A stretch of DNA of 64,000 nucleotides from JAEUQQ01 sp963697285 (GTDB taxonomy: Bacteria > Acidobacteriota > Vicinamibacteria > Vicinamibacterales > JAFNAJ01), in assembly GCA_963697285.1 (NCBI GenBank), contig CAVONI010000019.1, positions 1 to 64,000 on the forward strand. Reading direction: 5' to 3'. This document shows positions 9,078-21,008 of the stretch, in pieces. The first letter of the stretch is position 1. Every line of letters begins with the position of its first letter. The notes under the pieces are model-generated. The model saw only the letters and a list, made by a program, of their open reading frames with translations. It did not search any database and was not told where the DNA came from. The translations under genes and the position numbers were made by a program.

Positions 9078-10943
9078 ATGCGTCTTCACGTGCGTTGTGC
9101 CCTGTTCATCGGCCTCGCGGCGGCCGCCGCGCCAGCTGCGGCCCAGGCTCCCCCTCCCGTCGAGTACCGCATCAGCGTTCCGGAGCCCGAGCACCGTTGG
9201 CTCCAGGTCGAAATGACCCTGCGCGACGTCGAGGCAGCGCCGGTTGGCGTCCGCATGGCGCGGTCGTCGCCCGGCCGCTATGCCGTGCACGAATTCGCCA
9301 AGAACGTCTACGACGTCGCGGTGACCGACCTGGCGGGGCAACCGCTCACCGTGACGCGTCCGAACCCGCACGAGTGGCGGATCGAGGATCACCGTGGCGC
9401 CATCCGCGTGCGCTACAAGGTGTTCGGCGACCGGGTCGACGGCACCTACCTCGCCGTGGACGCGTCGCACGCGCACATGAACATCCCGGCGACGCTCATG
9501 TACGTCAACGCCCTCGCGACGCGCCCGGCGCGCGTCACGCTCGTGCAGCCTGCAGGCAAGGCGTGGACGGTGGCGACGCAACTGTTCGCGACCGACGATC
9601 CGCTGGTCTTCACCGCGCCCAACCTGCAGTACCTGATGGACAGCCCTATCGAGTTCGGCGACATCCGCATCCGGTCGTTCAACGTGCCGTCGCTGGACGG
9701 GGGCAAGGCGCAGACCATCCGCGTCGCCCTGCACCATCTCGGCAGCGACGCCGAGATCGACACGTATGTGCGCGACATCGAGAAGGTCGTCCGCGAGCAG
9801 CAGGAGATCATCGGCGAGTTGCCCGACTTCGAGCCCGGGCACTACACCTTCCTGATCGACTACCTGCCGTGGGCCAGCGGCGACGGGATGGAGCATCGGA
9901 ACAGCACGGTGATCAGCGGGTCACGCGCGCTGGCCAACGCAGCGTCCGAACTGATCGGGACGGTCGCGCACGAGTTCTTCCACTGCTGGAACGTGGAACG
10001 CATCCGGCCGCGGACGCTGGAACCGTTCAACTTCGATGATGCGAACATCTCGGGCGAGCTGTGGCTCGCCGAAGGGTTCACGAGCTACGTGGACGGGCTG
10101 TCGCTCGTGCGGGCGGGGCTTCGCACGCGGGAGCAGACCGTGCAGCAGTGGGGCGGACTCGTCGCGGCGCTCACGGCCATGCCGGGACGGCAGATCCGGT
10201 CGGTCGTCGAGATGAGCCAACTGGCCCCGTTTGCCGATGGCGCGACGGCGGTCGACCCCACGAACAGCTCGATTGCGTTCATCAGCTACTACATGTACGG
10301 CGCGGGCGTGGGCCTCGGGCTCGACCTGACGCTGCGCGACCTCACCGACGGGCGCGTGGGGCTCGACGACTACATGCGTGCGCTGTGGCAGCGGTTCGGG
10401 AAGACGCCGGCACCGCAGCCGGGCATCGTCGCGACACCCTACACGTTGAAGGACCTCCGCGACACGCTGGCAACGGTCAGCGGCGACCAGGCGTTCGCCG
10501 ACATGTTCTTCTCGAGGTACATCGAGGGGCGCGATGTGCTCGACTACGCGCCGTTGTTCGCACGTGCCGGATACGTGCTGCGGCCGGCCGCCCCGAGCGA
10601 GGCGACGATGGGGATGCTGTCGGTGGACGTGGGGAAGGGAGGGGCGCGGGTGACGTCGCTGGTGCCTCCCGGCTCGCCGGCAGCGAAGGCGGGGCTCGAG
10701 ATGGATGCCATCATCCTCACGCTCGACGAACGGGCGATCACGTCGGCCGATGACATGCGCGCGGCCCTGGTCGCCAAGGTGCCTGGCAGCACGGTGCGCG
10801 TCCGCTACACCCTGCGGGGCGTCGAGCAGACGCGCGACCTCGTGACGGTGCCCAATCCGCGCCTCGAGCTCATCAGCTTCGAGAGCGCCGGCCGTGACCT
10901 GACGCCCGCCATCCGCGCCTTCCGCGACCGCTGGCTGCAGTAA
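9078..10943 (+). CDS. M61 family metallopeptidase with C-terminal PDZ domain
   Basis: 621-residue secreted or periplasmic peptidase. Residues 1-22 are a clear signal peptide ending in APAAAQA. The zinc motif GTVAHEFFHCWNVERIRP (HEXXH near residue 297) and the following ELWLAEGFTSYVDGL with its Glu ligand are typical of glycyl aminopeptidase-type M61 enzymes. A PDZ domain at about 505-610 (VTSLVPPGSPAAKAGLEMDA) closes the protein. The start at 9078 is chosen for the signal peptide; a TATTCT box 7 bases upstream and no Shine-Dalgarno suggest a leaderless mRNA. It is divergent from the radical SAM gene and convergent with pruA. It likely degrades peptides outside the cytoplasm, in keeping with the other secreted hydrolases here. 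Confidence 0.92.
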   Translation: MRLHVRCALFIGLAAAAAPAAAQAPPPVEYRISVPEPEHRWLQVEMTLRDVEAAPVGVRMARSSPGRYAVHEFAKNVYDVAVTDLAGQPLTVTRPNPHEWRIEDHRGAIRVRYKVFGDRVDGTYLAVDASHAHMNIPATLMYVNALATRPARVTLVQPAGKAWTVATQLFATDDPLVFTAPNLQYLMDSPIEFGDIRIRSFNVPSLDGGKAQTIRVALHHLGSDAEIDTYVRDIEKVVREQQEIIGELPDFEPGHYTFLIDYLPWASGDGMEHRNSTVISGSRALANAASELIGTVAHEFFHCWNVERIRPRTLEPFNFDDANISGELWLAEGFTSYVDGLSLVRAGLRTREQTVQQWGGLVAALTAMPGRQIRSVVEMSQLAPFADGATAVDPTNSSIAFISYYMYGAGVGLGLDLTLRDLTDGRVGLDDYMRALWQRFGKTPAPQPGIVATPYTLKDLRDTLATVSGDQAFADMFFSRYIEGRDVLDYAPLFARAGYVLRPAAPSEATMGMLSVDVGKGGARVTSLVPPGSPAAKAGLEMDAIILTLDERAITSADDMRAALVAKVPGSTVRVRYTLRGVEQTRDLVTVPNPRLELISFESAGRDLTPAIRAFRDRWLQ

Positions 10944-10950
10944 CCCCGAC

Positions 10951-10982
10951 GGAAACGGGCGGTGTCACTTCCGCCCGTTTCC
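10951..10982 (+). terminator. Strong stem-loop after the M61 peptidase gene
   Basis: GGAAACGGGCGG and CCGCCCGTTTCC form a perfect 12-bp stem around an 8-nt loop, starting 7 bases after the stop. No T-tract follows, so termination efficiency is uncertain; it could also end the convergent pruA transcript. Confidence 0.6.
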
Positions 10983-10998
10983 CGTTGCCATCCGCGCC

Positions 10999-11097
10999 AA
11001 TTGGGGTCAGACCCCAATTCGGGCACGCCCAGGCTGCGTTCCACGCCAATCGGCGTTTCCTGCAGCAAACCGGGGAATCGGGGTCAGACCCCAATTC
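10999..11097. repeat. Pair of family A palindromes (GGGGTCAGACCCC core)
   Basis: Two copies, 10999-11019 and 11075-11097. Each has AATTGGGGTC and its reverse complement around a central A; the second carries one change (AATC for AATT). They lie between the convergent M61 and pruA genes. Paired copies 65-76 bases apart recur at 15431/15498 and 36021/36086, as in REP-type elements. Confidence 0.85.
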
Positions 11098-11125
11098 CAG
11101 GATGTTCCCTCAAGGGAACCGCGCG

Positions 11126-12760
11126 TTACTCCTCGGACATGAAGGGGTAGGCGTAGTCGTGGGGTGGCGCGAATGTTTCCTTGACGGAGCGCGCAGATAC
11201 CCAGCGGACCATGTTCAGCTTGGAGCCGGCCTTGTCGTTGGTGCCGGACCCCCGTGCGCCGCCGAAAGGTTGCTGTCCGACGACGGCGCCGGTCGGCTTG
11301 TCGTTGATGTAGAAGTTGCCGGCGGCGTTCCGCAGCACTGAGGCGGCTTCGCGCACGGCCTGTCGATCTTGCGCGAACACGGCACCCGTCAGCGCGTACG
11401 GCGAGGTGGCATCGACCGTCGCGAGGGTCTCCGTCCACTTCGCATCGTCGTAGACATACGCCGTGATGACGGGCCCGAAGATCTCTTCGCACAGCAGGCG
11501 GTAAGCGGGATCCTCGGTCTGCACCACGGTCGGGGCGATGAAGTACCCGACCGACTCGTCGTAGGTGCCGCCCGCGACAATCGTCGCGTGCTGCTTCGCG
11601 TGCTCGATGTACTCGACGATGCGCACGTACGCCTTGCGATCGATCACTGCGCCCATGAAGTTGCGGAAGTCGGCCACGTCGCCCATCTTGATCGAGTCGA
11701 TCATCGCGACGATGCGGTCCTTCACCTCGGGCCACAGCGACTTCGGCACGTACACCCGGCTTGCCGCCGAGCACTTCTGCCCCTGGTACTCGAACGCCCC
11801 CCGCACGATGGCGACCGACAACGCCACGGCATCAGCCGAGGGATGCGCGACGATAAAGTCCTTGCCCCCCGTCTCGCCCACGATGCGCGGATAGGCACGA
11901 TAGTTCGCCATGTTCGCGCCGATGGTCTTCCACATCGAGTTGAACACGTCGGTGCTGCCGGTGAAATGCACGCCCGCGAGATCACGATGCGTGAGCAGCA
12001 CGTCGGAGATCATCCGCGAGTCGCCGGCCACGAAGTTGATCACGCCCGCCGGCAAGCCCGCTTCCCGAAGGATCTGCAGGATGTAGTGCGCGCTCAGCAT
12101 CGCACTCGACGCCGGCTTCCACACGACCGTGTTGCCCATCATCGCCGGCGCGACGGGCAGGTTGCCACCGATCGCGGTGAAGTTGAACGGCGTGATCGCA
12201 TAGACGAAGCCTTCGAGGTGCCGGTACTCGGCCTGGTTCCACACGCCTGGGCTGCTGATCGGCTGTTCTTCGTAGAGTTCCTGCGCGAACGCGCAGTTGA
12301 AGCGCCAGAAGTCGATCAACTCGCAGGCCGAGTCGATCTCGGCCTGGAACGCCGTCTTCGACTGCCCGAGCATCGTCGCCGCGTTCAACACGGGACGATA
12401 CTTCGTGGAGAGCAACTCCGCGGCCTTGAGGAACACCGCGATGCGATCCTCCCACGGCCAGTTCGACCATTCGCGCTGTCCCTCGCGCGCCGCATCCACC
12501 GCCTGTGTGACGTGGGCCGCGGTGGCCTTGTGATAGTCGGCCAGCACGTGCTGGTGCTTGTGCGGCGAGACCGAATGCTCGGTCTGCCCCGTGCGGACTT
12601 CCTTGCCGCCGATGAACAGCGGGATCTCGATCCGCTCCGCGCTCATCTGCGCGATGCGCGACTTCAGTGCCTCGCGCGCGGGCGTTCCAGGCGCATACGA
12701 GTTGACCGGTTCATTCACGGGAACGGGAACGCGACGACGACCATTGAACGCAGCAATCAT
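11126..12760 (-). CDS. pruA: L-glutamate gamma-semialdehyde (1-pyrroline-5-carboxylate) dehydrogenase
   Basis: 544-residue aldehyde dehydrogenase superfamily enzyme that oxidises glutamate semialdehyde to glutamate with NAD+, the second step of proline catabolism. Diagnostic stretches are FVYAITPFNFTAIGGNL (oxyanion Asn), PRIVGETGGKDFIVAH (general-base Glu) and FEYQGQKCSAASRVYVP (catalytic Cys), all intact. Length and order fit the stand-alone RocA/PruA type rather than the PutA fusion; no proline dehydrogenase is visible in this window. I start at the ATG at 12760 (MIAAFNGRRRVPVP); a GTG at 12790 would add ten atypical residues. It is transcribed leftwards after the HerA-like gene, with about 97 bases between. 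Confidence 0.94.
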   Translation of the reverse strand: MIAAFNGRRRVPVPVNEPVNSYAPGTPAREALKSRIAQMSAERIEIPLFIGGKEVRTGQTEHSVSPHKHQHVLADYHKATAAHVTQAVDAAREGQREWSNWPWEDRIAVFLKAAELLSTKYRPVLNAATMLGQSKTAFQAEIDSACELIDFWRFNCAFAQELYEEQPISSPGVWNQAEYRHLEGFVYAITPFNFTAIGGNLPVAPAMMGNTVVWKPASSAMLSAHYILQILREAGLPAGVINFVAGDSRMISDVLLTHRDLAGVHFTGSTDVFNSMWKTIGANMANYRAYPRIVGETGGKDFIVAHPSADAVALSVAIVRGAFEYQGQKCSAASRVYVPKSLWPEVKDRIVAMIDSIKMGDVADFRNFMGAVIDRKAYVRIVEYIEHAKQHATIVAGGTYDESVGYFIAPTVVQTEDPAYRLLCEEIFGPVITAYVYDDAKWTETLATVDATSPYALTGAVFAQDRQAVREAASVLRNAAGNFYINDKPTGAVVGQQPFGGARGSGTNDKAGSKLNMVRWVSARSVKETFAPPHDYAYPFMSEE

Positions 12761-12857
12761 GGGATGAATGACCTCGTGGCCCACCGCCACGGGCTACGGG
12801 CAGCGGACATCACCACGATGACGCCGCCCAGGGTTGATGACGAACGGAACGGAATCG

Positions 12858-15308
12858 CTAGGACGGCGTCCAGGCGAGCACAACCCGCTGGATGGCGACC
12901 TGCGTCTTCTTCGGCTGCAACGTGACGGCATCGAGCGGCGCGCTCGCGAGCACCGACTCGATCGCCGCCACCTCGGCCTGCAACTCCGCGTCGAGCGCGG
13001 CGACCGCCTGGTCGATGGCAGCGATGTTCTCCTGCGCGCGCCCCACGTCCTGCGTATCGGTGACCGCCTTCCCGATGCTCCGTGCGGCGCTGGCGGCCTT
13101 GGTGATGTTGGTCGCCGAGAACGTCTTGCGCCCGAACAGGGCGCCGAGACCGGTCTGCAGAACCGACATCCCCGCCTGTACCATCGACCCGGTCTTCTGC
13201 GCCGCCTCCTTCTGCGCGGCCTGCTCGGCCTTGCGCCGCCGCTCGAGGAGGACGTTGCGCCTGGGTCCGTACTTCGCCTGCAACCTCTCCACGCGCGCGT
13301 CGCGCTCCTCGCGCTGCGCCGTCTGCAGACGAATGCGGAAATCGCGCTCGCTCTCACCAGGCTTCGACACGAGCCCCGTCGCGCCGTCCTTCAACAGGCT
13401 GAGCGACTGGCCCTGGTACAGCCAGGCCTTGAACTCCTTCTCCCAGGCGTCGTAGCTCTTCGCCTTCCCGGCCGCCGGCGGCAACTCCGCGAATGAGGCG
13501 CCCTCGATCGGCTCCTGCTCGAGGTCGGCAAGTGGCAGGTCGGTCTCCTCGGCCTGGTCCCAGTCGACGACCACGGCGCCACCGCCGATCGGCACAAGCA
13601 CGTTGACCAGGCGCGATTCAGACACGCCGAGCTTCCGGTCGTCGAACACGACGGTCGCGCTCGCGAAGACGCGCGGCTCGTACCGCACGTCGCCTCGCGC
13701 ACGCGTGGGCACGAAGAACTGCGGAACATCCGGCGGTAGCACGGGGCGGGCCGACGAACGCGCGGATGCCGCCGTCGAATCGTCCTCTGCCGCAACGGCG
13801 CGGCGGCCACGTATCGAGGCGGCCACAGGTGCCGATCCGTCGGATGCGACTCCTGCCGCCGTGACCGCAGCGCCAGCGGTGGACTTCTCGGCCTTCTTGC
13901 GCGCCGCCATCAGGATGCGGATCTGCTCGACGGTCAGCGGTCCGCGCAGGTACGACATCGTCCAGCGGGTCTCGAAGATCTGCGGACCATCCTCGTGCAC
14001 GTTGTGGAGCAGGAACACGCGCTTGCCGAGCGCCGACAGCGCCTTGTCGATCTGCCCGCGATCGAAACCAGGCTTGCCGCTGAGCGCACCCTCGAGCCCG
14101 TCGAGCACGCGCATCTTGTCGCGCTCGGTCTGGAGGCGGCCGATGCACCACGTGCCCATGTTCGACAGGGCCTTGTAGTCGAGATCAACGGGGTTCTGCG
14201 TCGACAGCAAGACGCCGACACCATACGCACGCGCCTGCTTGAGCAGGGTGAGCATCGGCGTCTTCGACGGCGGGTTCGCGGTGGGCGGCAGGTAGCCGGC
14301 GACCTCGTCCATGTAGAGCAGGGCACGAAGGCTCGTCGTGCCCGTCTGCTTGCGCATCCAGCCGATCATCGCGCTGAGCAGCATCGAGACGAAGAACATC
14401 CGCTCCTCGTCTGACAGATGCGCGATCGAGATGATCGAGAGCCGCGGCTTGCCGCTTTTGTCGTAGAGCAACGTGTCGACGTCGAGCGGATCGCCCTGCA
14501 TCCACGCCCCGAACGCGGGCGAGGCCACCAGGTTGTTGAGCCGCATGGCGAGGCCGAAGCGATCCTTCTCGGGGAAGAACGCATCGAGCGGCAGCACGCC
14601 GACCTTGGTGAAGGGGGGCGTCTGCACGTATCCGATCAGGCCTTCGAGCGTGAGGTCGTGCCCGCCGCGCCATGCCCAGTCGAGAATGGTCGACAACAGG
14701 ATATGCTCGCGGCTCTGCACCGGATCGGCCGTCACGCCCGCCAGGGTGAGCACGCCGGTCACGCTCGTGCTGATACGTTCGGCGAGCAGTTCGTGGTCTT
14801 CGGTGATCTCGGGCGGCGGGGCCGCGAACGACTTCAGCAGGGCGATCGGCAGTCCGGCGCTGCTGCCCGGCGTGTAGATCGCGATGTCGACGGCTGCGCG
14901 CAAACGACCGATGCGCTCGCCGTCCTGTCCCCACGACGCGAGGCCGTCCTTCCAGCGTTCGGCCTGCCCCTGGGCGAACGCGTCCGGATCCTGTCCGGCC
15001 CTTGCCGCATCGTCCTCGTTGATCCACGGACGGAAGGACTCAGGCGAGAGATCGGGAAACGTCAGCAGCAGGTTCGCAAGGTCGCCCTTCGGATCGATCG
15101 CGATCGCCGGCACCCCGTCGATGGCTGCTTCTTCCAGCACGCCGATCCCGAGGCCGGTCTTGCCGCTGCCGGTCATGCCGATGATGACGCCGTGCGTCAC
15201 CAGGTCGCGCGAATCGTAAAGGACGACGCCGCCCTCATGCCCCGCGCGAGCGGCGAGGTCGTAAGGGCGTCCGAGGTAGAAGGCACCAAGCTTTTCGAAA
15301 TCCTGCAT
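12858..15308 (-). CDS. HerA/DUF87-like ATP-binding protein
   Basis: 816-residue P-loop ATPase. Walker A is at residues 44-51 (GMTGSGKT) and a Walker B-like strand ends in LRALLYMDEVAGYLPPTA. Further HerA/FtsK-type features are AIAIDPKGDLANLL and the sensor region GVGVLLSTQNPVDLDYKALS. The C-terminal third (from about 560) is Ala/Glu/Arg-rich and probably coiled-coil, with a linker of Ala and Ser around residues 480-520. Relatives act as hexameric DNA translocases or in conjugation-like processes, but the role of this acidobacterial type is not known. The ATG at 15308 (MQDFEKLGAFYLGRPYDL) looks like the natural start; an upstream start at 15332 would add 8 residues. Probably cytoplasmic. Confidence 0.85.
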   Translation of the reverse strand: MQDFEKLGAFYLGRPYDLAARAGHEGGVVLYDSRDLVTHGVIIGMTGSGKTGLGIGVLEEAAIDGVPAIAIDPKGDLANLLLTFPDLSPESFRPWINEDDAARAGQDPDAFAQGQAERWKDGLASWGQDGERIGRLRAAVDIAIYTPGSSAGLPIALLKSFAAPPPEITEDHELLAERISTSVTGVLTLAGVTADPVQSREHILLSTILDWAWRGGHDLTLEGLIGYVQTPPFTKVGVLPLDAFFPEKDRFGLAMRLNNLVASPAFGAWMQGDPLDVDTLLYDKSGKPRLSIISIAHLSDEERMFFVSMLLSAMIGWMRKQTGTTSLRALLYMDEVAGYLPPTANPPSKTPMLTLLKQARAYGVGVLLSTQNPVDLDYKALSNMGTWCIGRLQTERDKMRVLDGLEGALSGKPGFDRGQIDKALSALGKRVFLLHNVHEDGPQIFETRWTMSYLRGPLTVEQIRILMAARKKAEKSTAGAAVTAAGVASDGSAPVAASIRGRRAVAAEDDSTAASARSSARPVLPPDVPQFFVPTRARGDVRYEPRVFASATVVFDDRKLGVSESRLVNVLVPIGGGAVVVDWDQAEETDLPLADLEQEPIEGASFAELPPAAGKAKSYDAWEKEFKAWLYQGQSLSLLKDGATGLVSKPGESERDFRIRLQTAQREERDARVERLQAKYGPRRNVLLERRRKAEQAAQKEAAQKTGSMVQAGMSVLQTGLGALFGRKTFSATNITKAASAARSIGKAVTDTQDVGRAQENIAAIDQAVAALDAELQAEVAAIESVLASAPLDAVTLQPKKTQVAIQRVVLAWTPS

Positions 15309-15430
15309 CAGCGTCTCTCGAAGCAGGCGCATTGTGTCACAGGTACGGCGTGGAGAAGAGGCCGGCGCGACCGGCGCCTGGACTCCCCAACCATCAGTAG
15401 ACCGACGGCGTCACCGAGGACAACAGCAGG

Positions 15431-15517
15431 AATTGGGGTCTGACCCCAACTCCAGCGCTTCCTCCATCTGGCGGGGAATTCGACACTATCAGGGCGCATT
15501 GGGGTCTGACCCCAATT
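15431..15517. repeat. Pair of family A palindromes
   Basis: Copies at 15431-15451 and 15498-15517, both with the core in the opposite orientation (GGGGTCTGACCCC). They sit between the MBL hydrolase stop and the HerA-like start, which are in tandem on the minus strand. The rest of this 258-base gap shows no gene. Confidence 0.85.
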
Positions 15518-15566
15518 GGCTGGAAAGCGGCGGGCGCAGGGCGAATCGGGAAACGCGCGGTGGCGC

Positions 15567-16484
15567 TTATCCCTGCTTCTGCCAGTAACGCTGCAGCCCG
15601 TAGAAGCAGTGATCGAGGGGCATTGCAAGTTCGTAACCGCACGCGTCCGACTCCGACATGTGGCGGCGCAGTTCGCGGCGCATCTCGTCGCGGAACAGCC
15701 TCATCCGCGCCTCGTCGGTCTCGCCTCGCGCCATCGCGTCACGTGCAAAGGCGGCCACCCGCGGCAAGCGCTCCGACAACTCCGCCATGTGCACCCGAGG
15801 TGCCGTGGGACTCGGGCCGAAGTGCGTCAGGAACAACGTCGACGGCTCCCACGCGAGGATGCGATCGATCGACGCCTGCCACGCGGCCAGATCGATGTCG
15901 GGCGGCGGCGTCGGTGTCATCACGAACGTCGACTCGCCCAGGCGCCCCCCGGCGACATCGCCCACGACGGCAATCCGCGTCTGCCGGTCCAGGTAGCTGA
16001 CGTGGTGCGATGCATGACCAGGCGTGTACGCGACGTCAATGGTACGTCCGCAGACGCCGAGGGTTTCACCACCACCGAGCGACTCGATGTTCGCGGCAGG
16101 CACCGGCAGGAAGTCGCCCCACAGGCGCACCATGTCGTCGGCACCGTAGAGGCGCGTGGCGCTCTCGAGCAACCGGACCGGGTCGATCATGTGGCGTGCA
16201 CCGCGCTCGTGCACGTAGACGCGGATGCCTGGCTGTTCCCGCACCAGCGTCCCCGTGGCTCCGGCGTGGTCGAGGTGGATGTGCGTCAGCAGGATGGCGC
16301 GGATGTCGTCCACGCCGTACCCGAAGTCGCGCAAGCCCGCGCGCAACGCCGGCAGCGACGTCGACGGACCTGGATCGACGATCGCGACGCCCTCGGCTCC
16401 GTCAATCACCAGGGATGCGATGACCTGCCTGACGCCCAGGAACTCGACGTCGATGAAGCGCAACCCGGCCGCAAGCACGCTCAT
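15567..16484 (-). CDS. MBL-fold metallo-hydrolase
   Basis: 305-residue metallo-beta-lactamase-fold hydrolase. The metal site is clear: LLTHIHLDHAGATG (His68, His70, Asp72, His73), a later His in YTPGHASHHVSYLD, an Asp in VVGDVAGG, and LFLTHFGPSP near the end. The arrangement is of the glyoxalase II/general hydrolase class rather than a true beta-lactamase, and no signal peptide is present. The substrate cannot be told from sequence. The ATG at 16484 has a GGGGAGG ribosome-binding site 6 bases upstream; an upstream in-frame extension to 16658 is low in coding character. It is divergent from clpS. Confidence 0.9.
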   Translation of the reverse strand: MSVLAAGLRFIDVEFLGVRQVIASLVIDGAEGVAIVDPGPSTSLPALRAGLRDFGYGVDDIRAILLTHIHLDHAGATGTLVREQPGIRVYVHERGARHMIDPVRLLESATRLYGADDMVRLWGDFLPVPAANIESLGGGETLGVCGRTIDVAYTPGHASHHVSYLDRQTRIAVVGDVAGGRLGESTFVMTPTPPPDIDLAAWQASIDRILAWEPSTLFLTHFGPSPTAPRVHMAELSERLPRVAAFARDAMARGETDEARMRLFRDEMRRELRRHMSESDACGYELAMPLDHCFYGLQRYWQKQG

Positions 16485-16715
16485 CGCTGGCCTCCCCGGA
16501 GGCGGCCGGGCAGGGATCTGTCGGTCTCGCGCCGGTCGACCTGGACGTGGGCCCGGCTGGCGCATGCAAGGACAAACGGCGAAATCATTCAGGAATCCTC
16601 GTGCCTTGCTGCCGGCGCGCGCAAGCGCTCGGGGAAGCGCCTGAGCAAGTGGCGCCATGCTAGGGCGCGTCTCGAAGACGTGTCAAACCGTGCCGGAGGG
16701 GTATTATCGATCGGG

Positions 16716-17030
16716 ATGGCCACAACCAAGCGACAGGGCGACACCGAGTTGCTCGATCAGGCGAAGCAGAAGACCGAGACGCCCAAGCTGTACAAGGTCA
16801 TCCTGCACAACGATCACTACACGACGATGGAATTCGTCGTCCTGGTGCTCGAGTCGGTGTTCCACAAGACGCCGGCCGAGGCCTATCGCATCATGATGCT
16901 CGTGCACGTCGAAGGCCAGGGATTGTGCGGGTTGTATCCGCACGACATCGCCGAGACGAAGGTCGACACCGTGCACGAGATGGCGCGTGAGGCGGGACAC
17001 CCGCTGCGCGCCTCCATGGAAGAGGAGTGA
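16716..17030 (+). CDS. clpS: ClpS, adaptor for ClpAP protease
   Basis: 104-residue adaptor that delivers N-end-rule substrates to ClpA. It shows the family core: LYKVILHNDHYTTMEFVV (Asn-Asp of the N-degron pocket), LVLESVFHKTPAEAYRIMML, VHVEGQGLCGLYPHDIAETK. The flexible N-terminal tail (about 25 residues) that enters ClpA is present. The start at 16716 has a TATTAT box 8 bases upstream and no close Shine-Dalgarno, so the mRNA may be leaderless. The stop at 17030 is followed by clpA after only 6 bases, so the two are one operon, as in most bacteria. Confidence 0.96.
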   Translation: MATTKRQGDTELLDQAKQKTETPKLYKVILHNDHYTTMEFVVLVLESVFHKTPAEAYRIMMLVHVEGQGLCGLYPHDIAETKVDTVHEMAREAGHPLRASMEEE

Positions 17031-17036
17031 CGCGCG

Positions 17037-19430
<2,394 letters not shown>

Positions 19431-19458
19431 GTCGCGAATGGCGGGCGGATTTGGGGGG

Positions 19459-19730
19459 ATTGGGGTCAGACCCCAATTCCCCGTCGTTGCCTTGACGACA
19501 ACGGCAGGTGACACGGTGCCGGTGCACCGGGCCAGTGATGTGGATCTGCTGCGGGATTAGTGCCCTCAGCAAACTTCAGCGCCGAGTCGGCGCGAGTGTT
19601 GCTTGCGTCGCTCCAGCCGATGCGACGAATCGCTGGACCACTGGCCTGTGCCTCGTGCCTTGTCGTCTGCAGTTGGCGATTCCTGGCGCTTCTGAGGTGT
19701 ATGCCAACCAATTGGGGTCAGACCCCAATT
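19459..19730. repeat. Family A palindromes in the clpA/glycosyltransferase gap
   Basis: The 314-base gap between convergent genes 19431-19744 holds two GGGGTCAGACCCC copies, 19459-19480 and 19710-19730, about 250 bases apart. The DNA between them has short frames without recognisable protein character. Nothing else was identified in the gap. Confidence 0.75.
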
Positions 19731-19744
19731 CCCCCCAATTCTCC

Positions 19745-20941
19745 TCACCACAGGGGGTGGATGGTGGTGAAGAGCGACAGGGCGAGGGTGTAAAGGGCGG
19801 CTGACACGACCAGGGCGTATTGCTGGGCGCGCGGCCACGTCCACGTGCCCACCCAGATGAACACGGGAAACAGGACGCTGCAGTAGCGGCCAAGCCCCTC
19901 GAATTGGCCCGACGACAGCGGCAGGGCGAGGTTCGCCAGGATCAGCAGCGCGTAGCCGGCGCCCAGCCTCCACCACACGAGCGGCGTCACGGCGATGAAC
20001 GTCAGCGCGGTCACGGCGTTGAACGCATCGTAGGGCGCCAGGCCGCCGCTCATCAGGTGCTCGCCTGGCCGCGTGGCCATCGTCAGCACGAAGCGGGCGA
20101 TGGGCGTCCACGGAGCCCCGCCGGGATAGTAGCCCCAGCGCTCGATGCTCGCCTTCCACTCGAGAAACGACCCGCTCAGCCAGTAGACGTAGGTGCACCA
20201 CAGGGTGAAGGCCGCCAGCATGCCGACCACGGCCAGGACGGCGTTGATGCGCTGCGTCCGGTCGCGTCCCGCGCTCACCCACCCGATCCACGCAAGCGCC
20301 GGCAGCGACACCACGCCGTTGACGCGCGTGCAGACGAGAATCGCCCCCGCCAGCCCGGCCAGCCACCATCGCTGCGTCCGCAGGCCGTAGATCGCCCACA
20401 CCAGCGCGCAGAGAAACGTGCTCTCGCTGTAGACGAGCCCGAAGAAGAACGCGAAGGGAAAGACCATCGCGTGCAGCACCGCACGCTCGGCGCCGTCTTC
20501 GTCGAGATCGAGTCGTGCCAGCCGCGCCAGCCCCACCATGGCGCCGAGGAACGACAGCCACGCGACGAGGATGCCGCCACGGTAGTAGTCCGCCATCCGG
20601 CCGCCGAGCGCCAGCCCCGCGTAACGCATCGCCAGCGGATACGCGGGAAAGAACGCCAGGTTGCTCCGTCCGCCCTCGACGAACTTGTAGCCGTTGCTGG
20701 CGATGCCGTAGTACCAGCCCGAATCCCACCGCGCAAACGTGTCCCAGAACTTGTCGGTCGTGCCCGAAATCGTGAATTGCTCGCGCTGGAATGGAGGCAG
20801 GACGACGTTCGCATAGAACGCCAGGCCGGCAGTTGCCAGGCGCACGACGATGGCGAGCAGAACAATCCGCAGGAGCCAGAGGCGCGACGATGCGGGGCTC
20901 CCTCGATGCGCGATCACGGCAGGTTGGCGAACGGCCGCCAT
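19745..20941 (-). CDS. PIG-V-like integral membrane mannosyl/glycosyltransferase
   Basis: 398-residue polytopic membrane protein resembling the PIG-V (GT-C fold) mannosyltransferase group. After the first helix comes a long loop with FARWDSGWYYGIASNGYKF, the region where GT-C enzymes place their catalytic Asp, then FFPAYPLAMR. About ten hydrophobic spans follow. The donor in this fold is normally a polyprenyl-phosphate sugar and the reaction takes place at the outer face of the membrane; the acceptor here is unknown. The start at 20941 (MAAVRQPAVIAHRG) is the best guess; an ATG at 20962 is also possible. It follows the alpha-galactosidase gene closely on the same strand, but a functional link is not evident. 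Confidence 0.75.
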   Translation of the reverse strand: MAAVRQPAVIAHRGSPASSRLWLLRIVLLAIVVRLATAGLAFYANVVLPPFQREQFTISGTTDKFWDTFARWDSGWYYGIASNGYKFVEGGRSNLAFFPAYPLAMRYAGLALGGRMADYYRGGILVAWLSFLGAMVGLARLARLDLDEDGAERAVLHAMVFPFAFFFGLVYSESTFLCALVWAIYGLRTQRWWLAGLAGAILVCTRVNGVVSLPALAWIGWVSAGRDRTQRINAVLAVVGMLAAFTLWCTYVYWLSGSFLEWKASIERWGYYPGGAPWTPIARFVLTMATRPGEHLMSGGLAPYDAFNAVTALTFIAVTPLVWWRLGAGYALLILANLALPLSSGQFEGLGRYCSVLFPVFIWVGTWTWPRAQQYALVVSAALYTLALSLFTTIHPLW

Positions 20942-21008
20942 AGGTGCCGCGCATCCTAGCATGCGAACGCGGGCACGAGCGGCCTCGACTCGCCGCACGC
21001 GTCCTGCG